DNA from: Giardia muris
Taxonomy: Eukaryota; Fornicata; Diplomonadida; Hexamitidae
Length of the DNA stretch: 64,000 bases
Assembly (NCBI GenBank): GCA_006247105.1
Contig: CM016928.1
Location: 62,001-126,000 of the forward strand
Reading direction: 5' to 3'
The number at the start of each line of letters is the position of its first letter. Positions within the stretch are counted from its first letter, which is position 1. Of this stretch, positions 18,532-27,920 are shown one piece after another. A program made the position numbers and the translations under genes. The notes below the pieces were generated by a model. It did no database searches, was not told where the DNA came from, and saw only the letters and a list, made by a program, of their open reading frames with translations.

Positions 18532-21500
18532 GGCCATCACACGTCGAAGGACTTGCAACGTATTGAAGGAGGAAGAGGTGGTGGGTACCTGGGCCCCCAC
18601 CTTCGCAGCAATTGTGGGGAAATGCTCGTTCAATGTGGCATTATATAGATCTATGGCGTCACAGAGGAGTGAACTGGAGATGAAGGCCTTATCTCTCTTC
18701 TCCTCTTGAATTCCCCCTGTTGTGGCATACTCGGAATAATACCTCTGCAAGGAGAGAAGCGAGAAGGCAAGAGATGTCAGACCGGTCGCAACACTCGGAG
18801 CTTGCGCCCCCGCTAGATGCGGGAGCGCCGTCGCGATGATGATCAGCAGAGAATAGTATTCCAGGAGATGAAGACGTGCTTGTCGATCCGTCGGCCGCAA
18901 AGTGGATAAAGTGTCCGAAAGCCCATCGATCTGCTTCGACGCTGTCCCCAATAGTCCCGTTGAGGTGCGAACGGGCAAATAACCACTCATGTGCTCTAGA
19001 AAGAGAGCTAGCACAAGACCCTCAAGAGAGCCACGCAAAAGCAATCGGGTTGAGATGACGAGCCGCTGACGTTCCTTGGAGGATAAGCCTTGGATCTCGG
19101 CCGTCGGTATTTCCACCATTGCACAGATCTCAAGAAGCTGGAGATCAGATACTTGCTTCGTTAAAATCCCCGCGACAAGTAATTGCGAAATTCCAAGTGG
19201 ACCACCTTCTAGTTCAAGGGTTGGTAGGATCTTACAGACCGTGTTCAGGGCGTCACGGTGGAGGAGCATTAGCATCATCCCTGGAACCTTCAAGAGAGTG
19301 ACGAAATAGTTCGTTAGTACTGGTACGGGAGATAAACGGAGAATATGAGCAGAAAGCTGCAACCAGTTGTAGAAGAAGGCCGCCACCGCGGGTTTGGGCT
19401 TGGGGATGGCTTCGACTAGGTGTATCGCACCGAGAACTCCAATAGTCTTCTCAGCAGTTAAAGAGATCAACTTTTCAGCGTCCTTGGAATGGGTAACCTC
19501 GATTTTCCAGAGCTCGCTCAGGTTACTCGATAAATTTGATTCCGTTGCAGCCTTGAGAGAAAGCTGCCCGGTGGCAGCAAAGAGAAGGAGACAGACCTCG
19601 GTCAGGACGGTGGAAGTGGAGCCTACACGGCTACCATCAACAAGCTTCTTGAAGATCTGTTCCAACAATATTGTCACCCATCCACATGCCATCTCAATCA
19701 TCTCGGCCAGGGCTCTGGAGGGCGCCGTAATACTTGTCGCGGCCGCCAATAGTGAGGTGAAGCAGTGCAACAGGCAAACAACGTAGTCCATCTTGAAGAA
19801 CTGAGCGGTGGATAGGAGTCCGTATGTGTCAGCGTTCGTCACCGTGCGGAAGTGCTTTGCAACGGCACTCTGCGCGTGGAACCGCCTTCCAAGAGAGGCT
19901 GCGTCAAGACTTGAGACCTCGCGCGCAAGGGTTCCGGTAAGGAGTTCCGAGGAATGTAGAAAGAGGGTTGCCGTTCGAAGGGCATCGATGGCGTACTCCT
20001 CAAGAGCGGCCTTGGACCCCACATCGTGTAAAGAGGAGTGCATGAACTCGGAGCAGAAGGCCATTTGGACGAGAGTGAGAGACTTTCGCGGGTCCAAGAG
20101 ACTAAGAGCCTGGAGTTGTGCTCGAAGAGTCTCGTCGTCAATCGTCTCCAAGCTTTGGGGACAGTCATTAGAGATCGATAATCCCAACGAGAAGATGGAC
20201 ATGTGCACCAGCATCAAGGTCCGGGCTGAGATCATCACCTTGTCCTCAAAGAACGGCTTTATGAAGCGGTAGTAGAGGAACCCGCAATCCTCTGTCCCCG
20301 ATAGGGCTAAGATGTGCATCACGTAGTGATAGCAGCTATATCTGGCAAGAGGCCGGAGAACCTCGTCGAAAAGCCGCCTATAGGTCTGCATGTCTGTACG
20401 CATCAATCTGACAGTCCTTTGAAGGATGGTCCCATAGAAGCGGAGGACAAACCTACGGCTCAAGGCCTCTCGTCGTGGACTCAGTAGCCGCGTGACAGTC
20501 GCACAGATATACCTTTGCGCCGTGAACGCATTGTACTGCCTCGTCGTAAGGGAACGCAGAAGGAAGCTGGCGAATAATGAGGCCGGCTGTACGCGAGCAA
20601 CGTTGAGATGCTCGTCATTATCCTCGACTCCAGACGTCCCAAAGATCCATGGCCATCGTTCAAGAAAGCGGGAGAGCTGTGGAGGGATGCTTGGTGGAAA
20701 GCGCACATACTCCGCCGCCCCAAATAACGTGAAGGGAGCGCTAGTGGAAAGAACGGTTATGCTCTCGTTGATGGCCTCGAAGAGCGCTGGGTTATGTTCG
20801 ATGAAGTGCATGGACATTTCAGAGGACGCCGCCAACATCTGAAGAATACGTGTGAGAAAAAGAGATACCCGAGGCGTGGAACTACCGGCGTAGATCGTTT
20901 GGCTCGCACCCAAGTAACGCTTGAAGACCTCGCCAAGGAAACGAGGCACGGTGGCATTCCTTTCGTCGGCACTGAGAAGGAAGGGCATTAGAAGTGCCCA
21001 GATGAAGTCCGTTGAGTGATCAATGAGGCTGGTAAGAAGAGTTAACGAAAACCCATTGTTTGTGACCTGCCGTAGCAAGCACGCGAAGACGGTGTCCACA
21101 CAGGCAAGGGCAGCGTTCTGATAGCTCACGTGCTCATCCGAAACCTCTTGTTCCCGTTGAAGTAGGAGAAGAAGCATGACATCTACGAGAACGCAGAGGT
21201 ATGAGGAGCTCGTCTCCTCGATGGCCGTGAAGGGAAGAATACATGGAGGCCGCGTGCACGTCGTTCCCGCTAAGTGCTGAACAAACTCGAACCCGAATAG
21301 CTTGACGAGCTGGTCAACCGACGAGATAGCGAAGATCGCACGCGGGATGTCAAGCGCCTCGCTCACCACCGTATATGCCTGCTCATCAACCTTTAACGAC
21401 AGGACAGACTCACTAATTCTCCAGGCCGAAGTCACAAGGAACACAGAGCCTCCTTTCGATGCAATGAACTCGTCTATGAGCTCGTATAGCTTCGGAACCA

Positions 21501-23658
21501 ATGCGTTTTCCCGTAAAGCGCGATGAAGGAACTCCAATACCAATGGGCCAAAAAGATCCGGGATGCAACGCATCTCGATGCAGCGACGCACAGACTCCGC
21601 AAAGAGGGCCATGCATGCACTTGAATCCGAGGCCACATATTGGCAGTAGTACTTGAGAATGGGGGTGTAGTAGGGCCGTGAGAAGAGCCCACAAAGAGTT
21701 GCAGCCACAGTCTCTCTATCATCGGCGTCCTCTACCTTTAAGTACGCCCTCTCAAGCAGGTGTATGAGAGTCTCACTAAAACCTTTCTCTCCAAGCTCGA
21801 CAAAAAGGCCTTGCTCATCCCAAGAGTTGAGTGGGGTTGCCCCAAGCAATAGTTCCTTGGAAACGTCTTGTACAGTTGGCGAGAGGGTTTTCGCATCATC
21901 TGCAATGGAAAGAAGCTGGGATGCAAAGGCAACATCGTGTGATAGACAAACGATGACGATTGTCAGGTATTGGATCACAAATGGCCGTGAGACCTCATCG
22001 GGAGCACCAGGAAGGATTTCTGAAACCAGCTTGCAGAAGGAGAGCGCACCAGCAACGATTTCTGGCTCTGTCTCCATAGTCATTTCATGGAGAAGGCGAA
22101 CGAGCCGAGACGTTGCCCTCTCAAGCACGGGGCCAGTCACTACGTTATGAAAGACGGTAAACGGGGTTTCCCCAATTCGAGAGTCAAGAAGTGGTGCAAG
22201 AAGCAAGTGACGACTCGTCTTGGGCACACTTGTCTGAAGAACTCTATGGGCAGCGGCCAAGAAGGCCTTACTAGCTCCCACAGATGTCATCTCACCGCAG
22301 AAAGCATTGATGAGTGCAATGATAAGCTCGAAGCAGCTATCTGAAACGCTACGGCTCATCGTATACAGCCTATCTCCCACCCCATCGAACATGTCCATTG
22401 TCACCGTGAAGCACATCTGTAGTTCCCCAATGGCTGGAGGAATAAGGCCTTGGTCTTCAAGCAAAGACGATGCAAGAGAATACGCATGAATGTATCCCAC
22501 CTCACTGGTCCGCTGAAACTTGCCAGTGGCATCCAGGCTTGGTAAACCGTGCAAAACCGTAACGGTAACCGTACGAAAGATCATTGCGGCCATATTCGGG
22601 GTGAGGGAAATGAGCTTCCGCAAAGGCTCGGCTAGAGTGCCACACCCAATGAGCAGAGGGTAGGAATCGATGATTGCATCTAGATAGAGCTGTGCGGTGT
22701 CTTCACGTGACGTCAGCTGCGAAAAGATGACGTCTTGAACGAAGAAGTGTAAGTCCTGAGAACCCCTTTCCAGAAGGTTGCAAATAAGCCCGAATATCGT
22801 CTTCGGCAGGGTATGGTATATGGGCTGGAGATAATCTGCTGCACGCTTCTGGACTCCATGGTCCGGAGAGCTAAGTGCACTACAACACGCTATGACCAGG
22901 TTGTATGAGATATTCGCCCCCGCCTGCTCCGTTGTGATGAGGAGGTCAAAGGCTTGTTTTCTAAGAGCGTCCGACCCCCCATTTCGTATCAGCTCTGCAA
23001 TGACGGCGATGAGCTCGGTCTTAAATTGGTGAAGGCTTTCCATGGGGAGCTTCCGCAACAGGAAGATACCATTGGAACTGATATGCTGGCTCTCGTTGAG
23101 CTCCACCAGGTGTAAAAGAGATCGTACATAATCTCTCCCGATTTCGCTCGAGGTACACCAACCCATGAAGAGTTCAAGTAGATCCATTGTCATTCCATCA
23201 TTCTCGACGAGATGGCATCGACAAATGGCTCGGAGGACCGCAAACGCAAGGCCGATCAGGAACTGCGCCGTCCCACGCTTGAAGATGGTCTTCAGAATCA
23301 TAATGGGCAGGTCCCGAGTCTGAACCTTGACGCCCGGGATGAAATCGAGGACTGGCTCGAGTATAAGAAGAGTGGTATGATCGAAATGTGATTGACGCTC
23401 CAGAATCGTTAGGATCAACTCAAGACACTTGTTCTGGTTCCCTGTCGGGAGCGTATAGCTTAGGCCGTGGGCCAGGCGTTGAGAAAGCTGGATGGCGGCG
23501 GGTAGATGCTCGATGTTCGAGACGCGCCCGACGATTTCAAGCGCGCGCTGGAACGCGTTCAGATGGTCGGACCAGTTCTTCTCGCCCGCAGGGGTGCCTG
23601 GGAGAACCCCCAGGAGGTCTCCGAGGGAGTTTCGGGGCGATCTGCGGTTCTCAGTCAT
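18514..23658 (-). CDS. Giant alpha-solenoid (HEAT-like) protein (1714 aa)
   Basis: Nearly the whole protein is made of antiparallel helix pairs of about 35-45 residues with Leu-rich faces, as in HEAT/ARM solenoids. Examples are FLIGLAFAVLRAICRC, LIAVIAELIRNGG and LVIACCSALSSPDHG. It has no catalytic motif or membrane signature. The size suits trafficking or transport solenoids such as HEATR5/Laa1, or large karyopherin-like proteins, but I cannot assign one. The ATG at 23658 is preferred over the longer frame, which runs antisense into V-ATPase C; it lies 18 bp from that divergent start. The 3' end overlaps the gene at 17983 by 18 bp. Confidence 0.8.
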   Translation of the reverse strand: MTENRRSPRNSLGDLLGVLPGTPAGEKNWSDHLNAFQRALEIVGRVSNIEHLPAAIQLSQRLAHGLSYTLPTGNQNKCLELILTILERQSHFDHTTLLILEPVLDFIPGVKVQTRDLPIMILKTIFKRGTAQFLIGLAFAVLRAICRCHLVENDGMTMDLLELFMGWCTSSEIGRDYVRSLLHLVELNESQHISSNGIFLLRKLPMESLHQFKTELIAVIAELIRNGGSDALRKQAFDLLITTEQAGANISYNLVIACCSALSSPDHGVQKRAADYLQPIYHTLPKTIFGLICNLLERGSQDLHFFVQDVIFSQLTSREDTAQLYLDAIIDSYPLLIGCGTLAEPLRKLISLTPNMAAMIFRTVTVTVLHGLPSLDATGKFQRTSEVGYIHAYSLASSLLEDQGLIPPAIGELQMCFTVTMDMFDGVGDRLYTMSRSVSDSCFELIIALINAFCGEMTSVGASKAFLAAAHRVLQTSVPKTSRHLLLAPLLDSRIGETPFTVFHNVVTGPVLERATSRLVRLLHEMTMETEPEIVAGALSFCKLVSEILPGAPDEVSRPFVIQYLTIVIVCLSHDVAFASQLLSIADDAKTLSPTVQDVSKELLLGATPLNSWDEQGLFVELGEKGFSETLIHLLERAYLKVEDADDRETVAATLCGLFSRPYYTPILKYYCQYVASDSSACMALFAESVRRCIEMRCIPDLFGPLVLEFLHRALRENALVPKLYELIDEFIASKGGSVFLVTSAWRISESVLSLKVDEQAYTVVSEALDIPRAIFAISSVDQLVKLFGFEFVQHLAGTTCTRPPCILPFTAIEETSSSYLCVLVDVMLLLLLQREQEVSDEHVSYQNAALACVDTVFACLLRQVTNNGFSLTLLTSLIDHSTDFIWALLMPFLLSADERNATVPRFLGEVFKRYLGASQTIYAGSSTPRVSLFLTRILQMLAASSEMSMHFIEHNPALFEAINESITVLSTSAPFTLFGAAEYVRFPPSIPPQLSRFLERWPWIFGTSGVEDNDEHLNVARVQPASLFASFLLRSLTTRQYNAFTAQRYICATVTRLLSPRREALSRRFVLRFYGTILQRTVRLMRTDMQTYRRLFDEVLRPLARYSCYHYVMHILALSGTEDCGFLYYRFIKPFFEDKVMISARTLMLVHMSIFSLGLSISNDCPQSLETIDDETLRAQLQALSLLDPRKSLTLVQMAFCSEFMHSSLHDVGSKAALEEYAIDALRTATLFLHSSELLTGTLAREVSSLDAASLGRRFHAQSAVAKHFRTVTNADTYGLLSTAQFFKMDYVVCLLHCFTSLLAAATSITAPSRALAEMIEMACGWVTILLEQIFKKLVDGSRVGSTSTVLTEVCLLLFAATGQLSLKAATESNLSSNLSELWKIEVTHSKDAEKLISLTAEKTIGVLGAIHLVEAIPKPKPAVAAFFYNWLQLSAHILRLSPVPVLTNYFVTLLKVPGMMLMLLHRDALNTVCKILPTLELEGGPLGISQLLVAGILTKQVSDLQLLEICAMVEIPTAEIQGLSSKERQRLVISTRLLLRGSLEGLVLALFLEHMSGYLPVRTSTGLLGTASKQIDGLSDTLSTLRPTDRQARLHLLEYYSLLIIIATALPHLAGAQAPSVATGLTSLAFSLLSLQRYYSEYATTGGIQEEKRDKAFISSSLLCDAIDLYNATLNEHFPTIAAKVGAQVPTTSSSFNTLQVLRRVMALLTPR

Positions 23659-23676
23659 CCTAAAGAATTCCGTGTG
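23659..23676. promoter_or_regulatory. Shared divergent promoter, 18 bp
   Basis: The sequence cctaaagaattccgtgtg separates two ATGs. Its A/T core, taaagaatt, lies centrally and could serve either strand. Confidence 0.45.
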
Positions 23677-24978
23677 ATGCCACAGGCGGATGCCACCTCC
23701 TCTGGGAAGGCCCAGGAGCGCGGAGAGAAGGCGGGGGGTACGTCGGGGAAGCGCAAGGCCCAGCCTGCGCTCATCCAGCTGCATTGCTTTGCGGCAACGC
23801 GTGGAACCGAAAACTACCTGCTTCGTATGAACCAGGCGGCCTCGAGCTGCAGGTTCGAGGCGATTGCGTTCGAGGAGCGAATTGCGCTCCCGGTCGACCA
23901 GTGCGTGACGGCCTTCGAGCAAATCAAGAAGACGAAAACCGCTGCTCTCGTCCTCCTGCAGAAATTCGAGAAGACCCTATACGGCGCCGCCGAACGCTCC
24001 GGCGAGGAGTTCCACTACGACCTGCCGTCGGTTGATGGGCGTGGACAGCTCCAGCGCGTGACCTGGAGCGACGAGGCCTTTCATTGCCTTAAGTCTAGGC
24101 ATCAGATGCAAAGCACCTTGGTGCAGCTGGAGGCGTATGAGCAGGAGCTGACGAAGCTCTCGGGGAAGCATCAGACTTACCTTCTCAGTTACAACTCTAT
24201 TGACGCAGAGATCAAGGCGGTAGAAAAGCTCAGGACCTCATCGCTTTTGACGGCCTCGCTCGCGCAATACGTCAACGCGAACTCGATGGACGATTACTTC
24301 GAGACGGACTACTTCAAGACTTGTCTCCTGGTGATACCCAAGAGCTCAGATGCCGACTTTCTTGCCACGTACTCGGGGGAGAATGAAGAGCACGTTGGGA
24401 AGAAGGAGAAGGGGAAAGTTGTGTCGACCCTGACGTTGAATCCGGACGAGATCGATTTTCTCGGGATCGTCCCTTCTTCTGCGCGTCTTCTTCATTCGGA
24501 TGAGGGATATTGCCTCTATTCAGTCATTCTTCTTAAGCGCGACATCAACCGTTGCCTTGACTTCTTCAGAGAGAAGAAATGGACGGTACGTGAGTACATC
24601 CCCGATGAACTGGCGGCGACCTCCGACGATAGAGTCGAATTCCTTAGAACGAAACGTGCGGAACGCGAGAAGGCACTTATTCACTTTACATTGGAGAATC
24701 TCCAGAGATGCATCGACCTCGTCACCAACCTGGCACTCCTCGAGATCCATACCGAGGGGGAGCTGCGCTTCGGACAGGAGTTCGACAGCTTCGCGTGCAT
24801 CGCAGAGAACTACCCAAGAAAGGCGATGAAGCAGGCTGTGACTTATGCGTTCGGTCAGCTCCTGAGCAGCTGCGACACCAAGATCCACGACGCGGACGTC
24901 GAGGCCGAGGGCGCTTACCTCCCATTCATCTACACGACGACCGTCCTGGCTGACGAGGCTGCGACTAGAGCAAAGTGA
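23677..24978 (+). CDS. VMA5: V-type ATPase subunit C (433 aa)
   Basis: Subunit C is the peripheral-stalk protein that clamps V1 to V0 and controls their reversible assembly, driving acidification of peripheral vacuoles. The sequence shows the family order: an N-terminal lobe, then a helical block with SYNSIDAEIKAVEKLRTSS and SLLTASLAQYV. Next comes DYFETDYFKTCLLVIPKSS, which parallels the SEYLxTLLVVVPK core of VMA5, and a head region with YCLYSVILLKRDINRCLDFF. Residues 1-30 are a Gly/Lys-rich extension. The ATG at 23677 is the first after the divergent promoter; the longer frame upstream is antisense to the solenoid gene. The stop lies in AGTGAAC (24974-24980). Confidence 0.9.
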   Translation: MPQADATSSGKAQERGEKAGGTSGKRKAQPALIQLHCFAATRGTENYLLRMNQAASSCRFEAIAFEERIALPVDQCVTAFEQIKKTKTAALVLLQKFEKTLYGAAERSGEEFHYDLPSVDGRGQLQRVTWSDEAFHCLKSRHQMQSTLVQLEAYEQELTKLSGKHQTYLLSYNSIDAEIKAVEKLRTSSLLTASLAQYVNANSMDDYFETDYFKTCLLVIPKSSDADFLATYSGENEEHVGKKEKGKVVSTLTLNPDEIDFLGIVPSSARLLHSDEGYCLYSVILLKRDINRCLDFFREKKWTVREYIPDELAATSDDRVEFLRTKRAEREKALIHFTLENLQRCIDLVTNLALLEIHTEGELRFGQEFDSFACIAENYPRKAMKQAVTYAFGQLLSSCDTKIHDADVEAEGAYLPFIYTTTVLADEAATRAK

Positions 24979-24987
24979 ACACGCCGG

Positions 24988-26547
24988 CTATGGCGTGGCC
25001 GGGAGCTGCTCGGAAAGGACAAGGGAGTCGACCATCGTATCCACGTCCGGACTATCAATATCCATGGCCTTGAACGCCCCAGAGAGCCGATACCGACCCG
25101 AGTTGCGAATCTTCTCGAGCCTCTCCGAGACCTGATTATAGACGGCAGACGTCCGAGTGCGCCCCGTCTCTCCCTTCTCGGCGTCAACGACATACTGCAC
25201 CGAGATCCGCGCAGAGTCCGGGTGTGCCGTCTTTTTCATAAGGATCGCCCCAGTCCCCGGATTGTTCTGGACTGACGTGGTCTTAGGTCCCTCAACAGTC
25301 CCAGCCGGTGTTTGAGCTGACGCAAGAGCACGGGTCGTTGGGACTGAAGGTGGCTTAACATTCTGAAGCACCCGAGAAGCTCGTTGCTCTGCGACGGTCA
25401 CCACCTTCGTTTGAACCTCGTCCTTCTCCTCGTCGGTCTCCTCAACTTCCTCGCTTTCCTCCGGCTCGGCCTCAATCGCTTCTCTTTCCTCGTGGGTGGC
25501 GACCTCGGTGAGGGACTTATGGATGGAGTACTCAAAGGCGTTACAGGCGGTGTAGATCTGCATGATGTCCGCGGGGAGGAGCTTCGGGTTCAAGCCCGCA
25601 TTGATAATCTGCTCCAGGTTGTGCTGGGTCTTGAAGGCCGCCTTGTACCCGCTAATGACGTGGTGGAGGAGGGAGGGGGAGCGACACCCGGCGAAGCACT
25701 GCTTCAGATTCGCTCGGAACGAGTGCCGTGTGAAGGGGTGGTCGTCACCAAAGTTAGCCTTGAGGTCCTCCTTCGTCAGGAGGCCACGCCGCACCAGGTC
25801 GACGTGGTATTCAATGAGAGCCCCGACGGAATATAGCATGTAAATCCCGACGGCACAAAGGAAGAGGTCGATCAGACATATGTAGAAGATCTGCCACCAC
25901 CTCGTAGGGTTCTTGATGACTTCAACGATTTCCCAGATGATGACCGTCGCACACCCAAGGATCAGGCACGAGAGATAGACGACAACGGTGATAAGCATGA
26001 TGTAGAAATACCCATGGTTCCGGTAACCCACATCCGTCCCAAGCCAGTAGCAATGGTGATCGAAACGATAAACGCAACAGTTACAGGTTCCGCAGTGAGA
26101 GGTACGCAGTGGGCGTAAGTGCTTACAGGTGGTGCAATACCGAAGTTGAAACGAATAGGACCCGGAGACGAGGGTCTGGGAGGAGTCAGCCTCACGAAGG
26201 ATGATCCCAGGCTTGAGCTGTGGGAGTACTGCCGAATCGATCTCGACGGAAGGGATGATTCCGGGGTCACGCAACCCGGTAAGAAGGATCAGGACACAAG
26301 CCGCTATTACAGACCCCCAAAGGATTATTCCCCAGGTGATGGCGAAGGCGCTATTGGTACTAGGTAAGACGTGCTTCTGTGCTATAAGGAAGAAGTCGAT
26401 CCAAAAAAGGGAAGGAGGGAGGACGATGAGGACGAGCGTGCCGATGAAGAAGTACCATTGGGAGCCGAGGACGATCCGCCCATCGAGGGCTATACGGTTT
26501 CGGCCTTGCCATTCATACTTAAAGTTCGAATGGAATCTAACGAGCAT
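24988..26547 (-). CDS. DHHC-type protein S-acyltransferase (519 aa)
   Basis: The Cys-rich domain runs about residues 130-180: YCTTCKHLRPLRTSHCGTC, then CVYRFDHHCYWLG with the catalytic DHHC near 163-166, and GYRNHGYF. Two membrane segments lie before it (about 30-52 and 72-95) and two after (about 185-207 and 217-245), which is the standard topology. The long cytoplasmic tail has an acidic Glu-rich tract and ends in a Ser/Thr/Pro-rich region. The enzyme attaches palmitate to Cys of membrane proteins; VSP tails with a CRGK-type Cys are known palmitoylation targets in Giardia, though this substrate link is inferred. The start is preceded by GCAAAAAA on its strand. Confidence 0.95.
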   Translation of the reverse strand: MLVRFHSNFKYEWQGRNRIALDGRIVLGSQWYFFIGTLVLIVLPPSLFWIDFFLIAQKHVLPSTNSAFAITWGIILWGSVIAACVLILLTGLRDPGIIPSVEIDSAVLPQLKPGIILREADSSQTLVSGSYSFQLRYCTTCKHLRPLRTSHCGTCNCCVYRFDHHCYWLGTDVGYRNHGYFYIMLITVVVYLSCLILGCATVIIWEIVEVIKNPTRWWQIFYICLIDLFLCAVGIYMLYSVGALIEYHVDLVRRGLLTKEDLKANFGDDHPFTRHSFRANLKQCFAGCRSPSLLHHVISGYKAAFKTQHNLEQIINAGLNPKLLPADIMQIYTACNAFEYSIHKSLTEVATHEEREAIEAEPEESEEVEETDEEKDEVQTKVVTVAEQRASRVLQNVKPPSVPTTRALASAQTPAGTVEGPKTTSVQNNPGTGAILMKKTAHPDSARISVQYVVDAEKGETGRTRTSAVYNQVSERLEKIRNSGRYRLSGAFKAMDIDSPDVDTMVDSLVLSEQLPATP

Positions 26548-26592
26548 TTTTTTGCAAGAGGGGATCTATCCTAGGAAGAAGACCAGGCGGTA

Positions 26593-27264
26593 TTAAGAGG
26601 AGGACTGCTTGTCCAGGGACTTCGCCCTGATCATTTTGAAGCGATCCAGCCTGGTTCTACGGAAGGTGTCAAAGTCATCATTATTTCCAATGCGACGATA
26701 CAAATACTCAATGAGGGTTTCCTCTTGAATGAGCTCTTGCGCCAGGTCACCGGTGGCGAGGATAGACAGGTCTTCATTCGATTGGATTTGAAGCCAACCA
26801 GAGGAGATGCAGTAGTCGACGAAGTCCTTCCAGGATTTGAGTTCATAGGGGTCTTTTGGGACGATAAAACCCTCGTTCGGGAAGGGAATGTGGCTCTGTA
26901 ACTCTTCAAGAAGACAACCCAAAGGGATAGAAAAGTCATGGATGGCGATGAGACAACGGACAATGATATATGCACCACGACAGGTTCCACCTCGTTTAGC
27001 GACGTCAGGATACCTGGTCCAAAGCTGACGACGAAGCTCCACTGGGTTCTGGCTGGCATCTACCAAGCTGACGCTGTACGTGCTCCTGGACTTGAAACGA
27101 ACGGCCTTGAGGTCAAGGTTCTTAAGGATATCGTTTAGTCTTTCCATCCTTTCTCTAGCCCTCCTCTCCGTTATTGGCCCCCCTCCGATGACATGCTTCT
27201 GCGACAATGGTAAATGGCCTTGTGTGGCATGTAGTAATAGCTGGCAAACCTCCTTATCATTCAT
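26593..27264 (-). CDS. MAGE/Nse3-like protein (223 aa), candidate SMC5/6 subunit
   Basis: The layout follows the MAGE homology domain. An N-terminal winged helix runs from VCQLLLHATQGHLPLSQ through RARERMERLNDILKNLDLKAV and ends in the strand STYSVSLVD. A second winged helix begins GAYIIVRCLIAIHDFSIPLG and continues LLEELQSHIPF, with a final LKSWKDFVDYCISSGWLQI hairpin, where MAGE proteins have FVRQGYLEY-type text. Nse3 is the single ancestral eukaryotic MAGE protein and works with Nse1 and Nse4 in SMC5/6 DNA repair. Identity is low, so this is a fold-level call. The ATG at 27264 is the only good start. Confidence 0.5.
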   Translation of the reverse strand: MNDKEVCQLLLHATQGHLPLSQKHVIGGGPITERRARERMERLNDILKNLDLKAVRFKSRSTYSVSLVDASQNPVELRRQLWTRYPDVAKRGGTCRGAYIIVRCLIAIHDFSIPLGCLLEELQSHIPFPNEGFIVPKDPYELKSWKDFVDYCISSGWLQIQSNEDLSILATGDLAQELIQEETLIEYLYRRIGNNDDFDTFRRTRLDRFKMIRAKSLDKQSSS

Positions 27265-27306
27265 TTTCTCATCCCCTCCCTTCTCATTCTCCCTTCACTC
27301 ATTCGA

Positions 27307-27765
27307 TCATATTTGGCCGGCCTTCTCCACCTGTAGACGCGTCAAAATGTCCTCCAAGCGCCGCTCCGAGACGTCGTCGAGCCTGAGGTCCTCGAGCTCG
27401 GGCATGTACTCGTACAGCTTCTTCGTGATGCTTTGCGCGTCGTTAAGCTCCGACCTCGAGACAAGTAAGTTCAAGATCTGGGCGATATCAATTGAGGAAA
27501 GCCCGCGAAAGCCTTGTAGGTCGCGCTCGATCTCCTGAAGGGCCGCCGTGTGCTCCGTAAAATAGGCTCGGTACGCCGCCGCCCGCATCAAGACCTGATC
27601 ACAGAAGTCCGACTTGTGCTGATACCCTTGTTGTTGTAATGTCTGCTCCACACGGTACATTGGGACGGGGCGCGCATATATCTTCGTCTTGTCCCGCACC
27701 TCATCCGTATCCGCCTCCACAATGGTCAAAAGCGGTGGTAGTTGTACCCCACGAGACTCAAACAT
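27307..27765 (-). CDS. Rpb4/RPC9-family RNA polymerase subunit candidate (152 aa)
   Basis: The C-terminal half reads GLSSIDIAQILNLL, then AQSITKKLYEYMPELED, then RRLEDILTRLQ. This parallels the HRDC-like helices of Rpb4/RPC9 (LxxFExAQLxNL, AEEAKxLIPSLE, ELQxILDxIQ). The N-terminal part is a helical lead that would pack against the Rpb7/RPC8 partner. Rpb4-type subunits form the RNA polymerase stalk. I took the ATG at 27765 because GGAAAAACT precedes it; an upstream ATG at 27813 would add 16 basic residues. Identity is low, so a family-level call only. Confidence 0.5.
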   Translation of the reverse strand: MFESRGVQLPPLLTIVEADTDEVRDKTKIYARPVPMYRVEQTLQQQGYQHKSDFCDQVLMRAAAYRAYFTEHTAALQEIERDLQGFRGLSSIDIAQILNLLVSRSELNDAQSITKKLYEYMPELEDLRLDDVSERRLEDILTRLQVEKAGQI

Positions 27766-27920
27766 AGTTTTTCCCTTCCTCTTCCTTTCTTCTGCCCCCC
27801 TTCCCTCACTCATATTTCAAGGTCTTCCTAGGACTCCTCCCCTTTAGTCTATCTCCCCCTCACCACCCCTTCTTAGTTCTTCGGATTAGCTCACTTCGTC
27901 CTATTCGGCGGACCCAAAAA

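Noticed and set aside
27755..27770. CTATGTT on the minus strand, resembling a Giardia intron 5' splice site
   Set aside because: No matching branch/3' motif (CTRACACACAG type) follows, and the frame stays coding.
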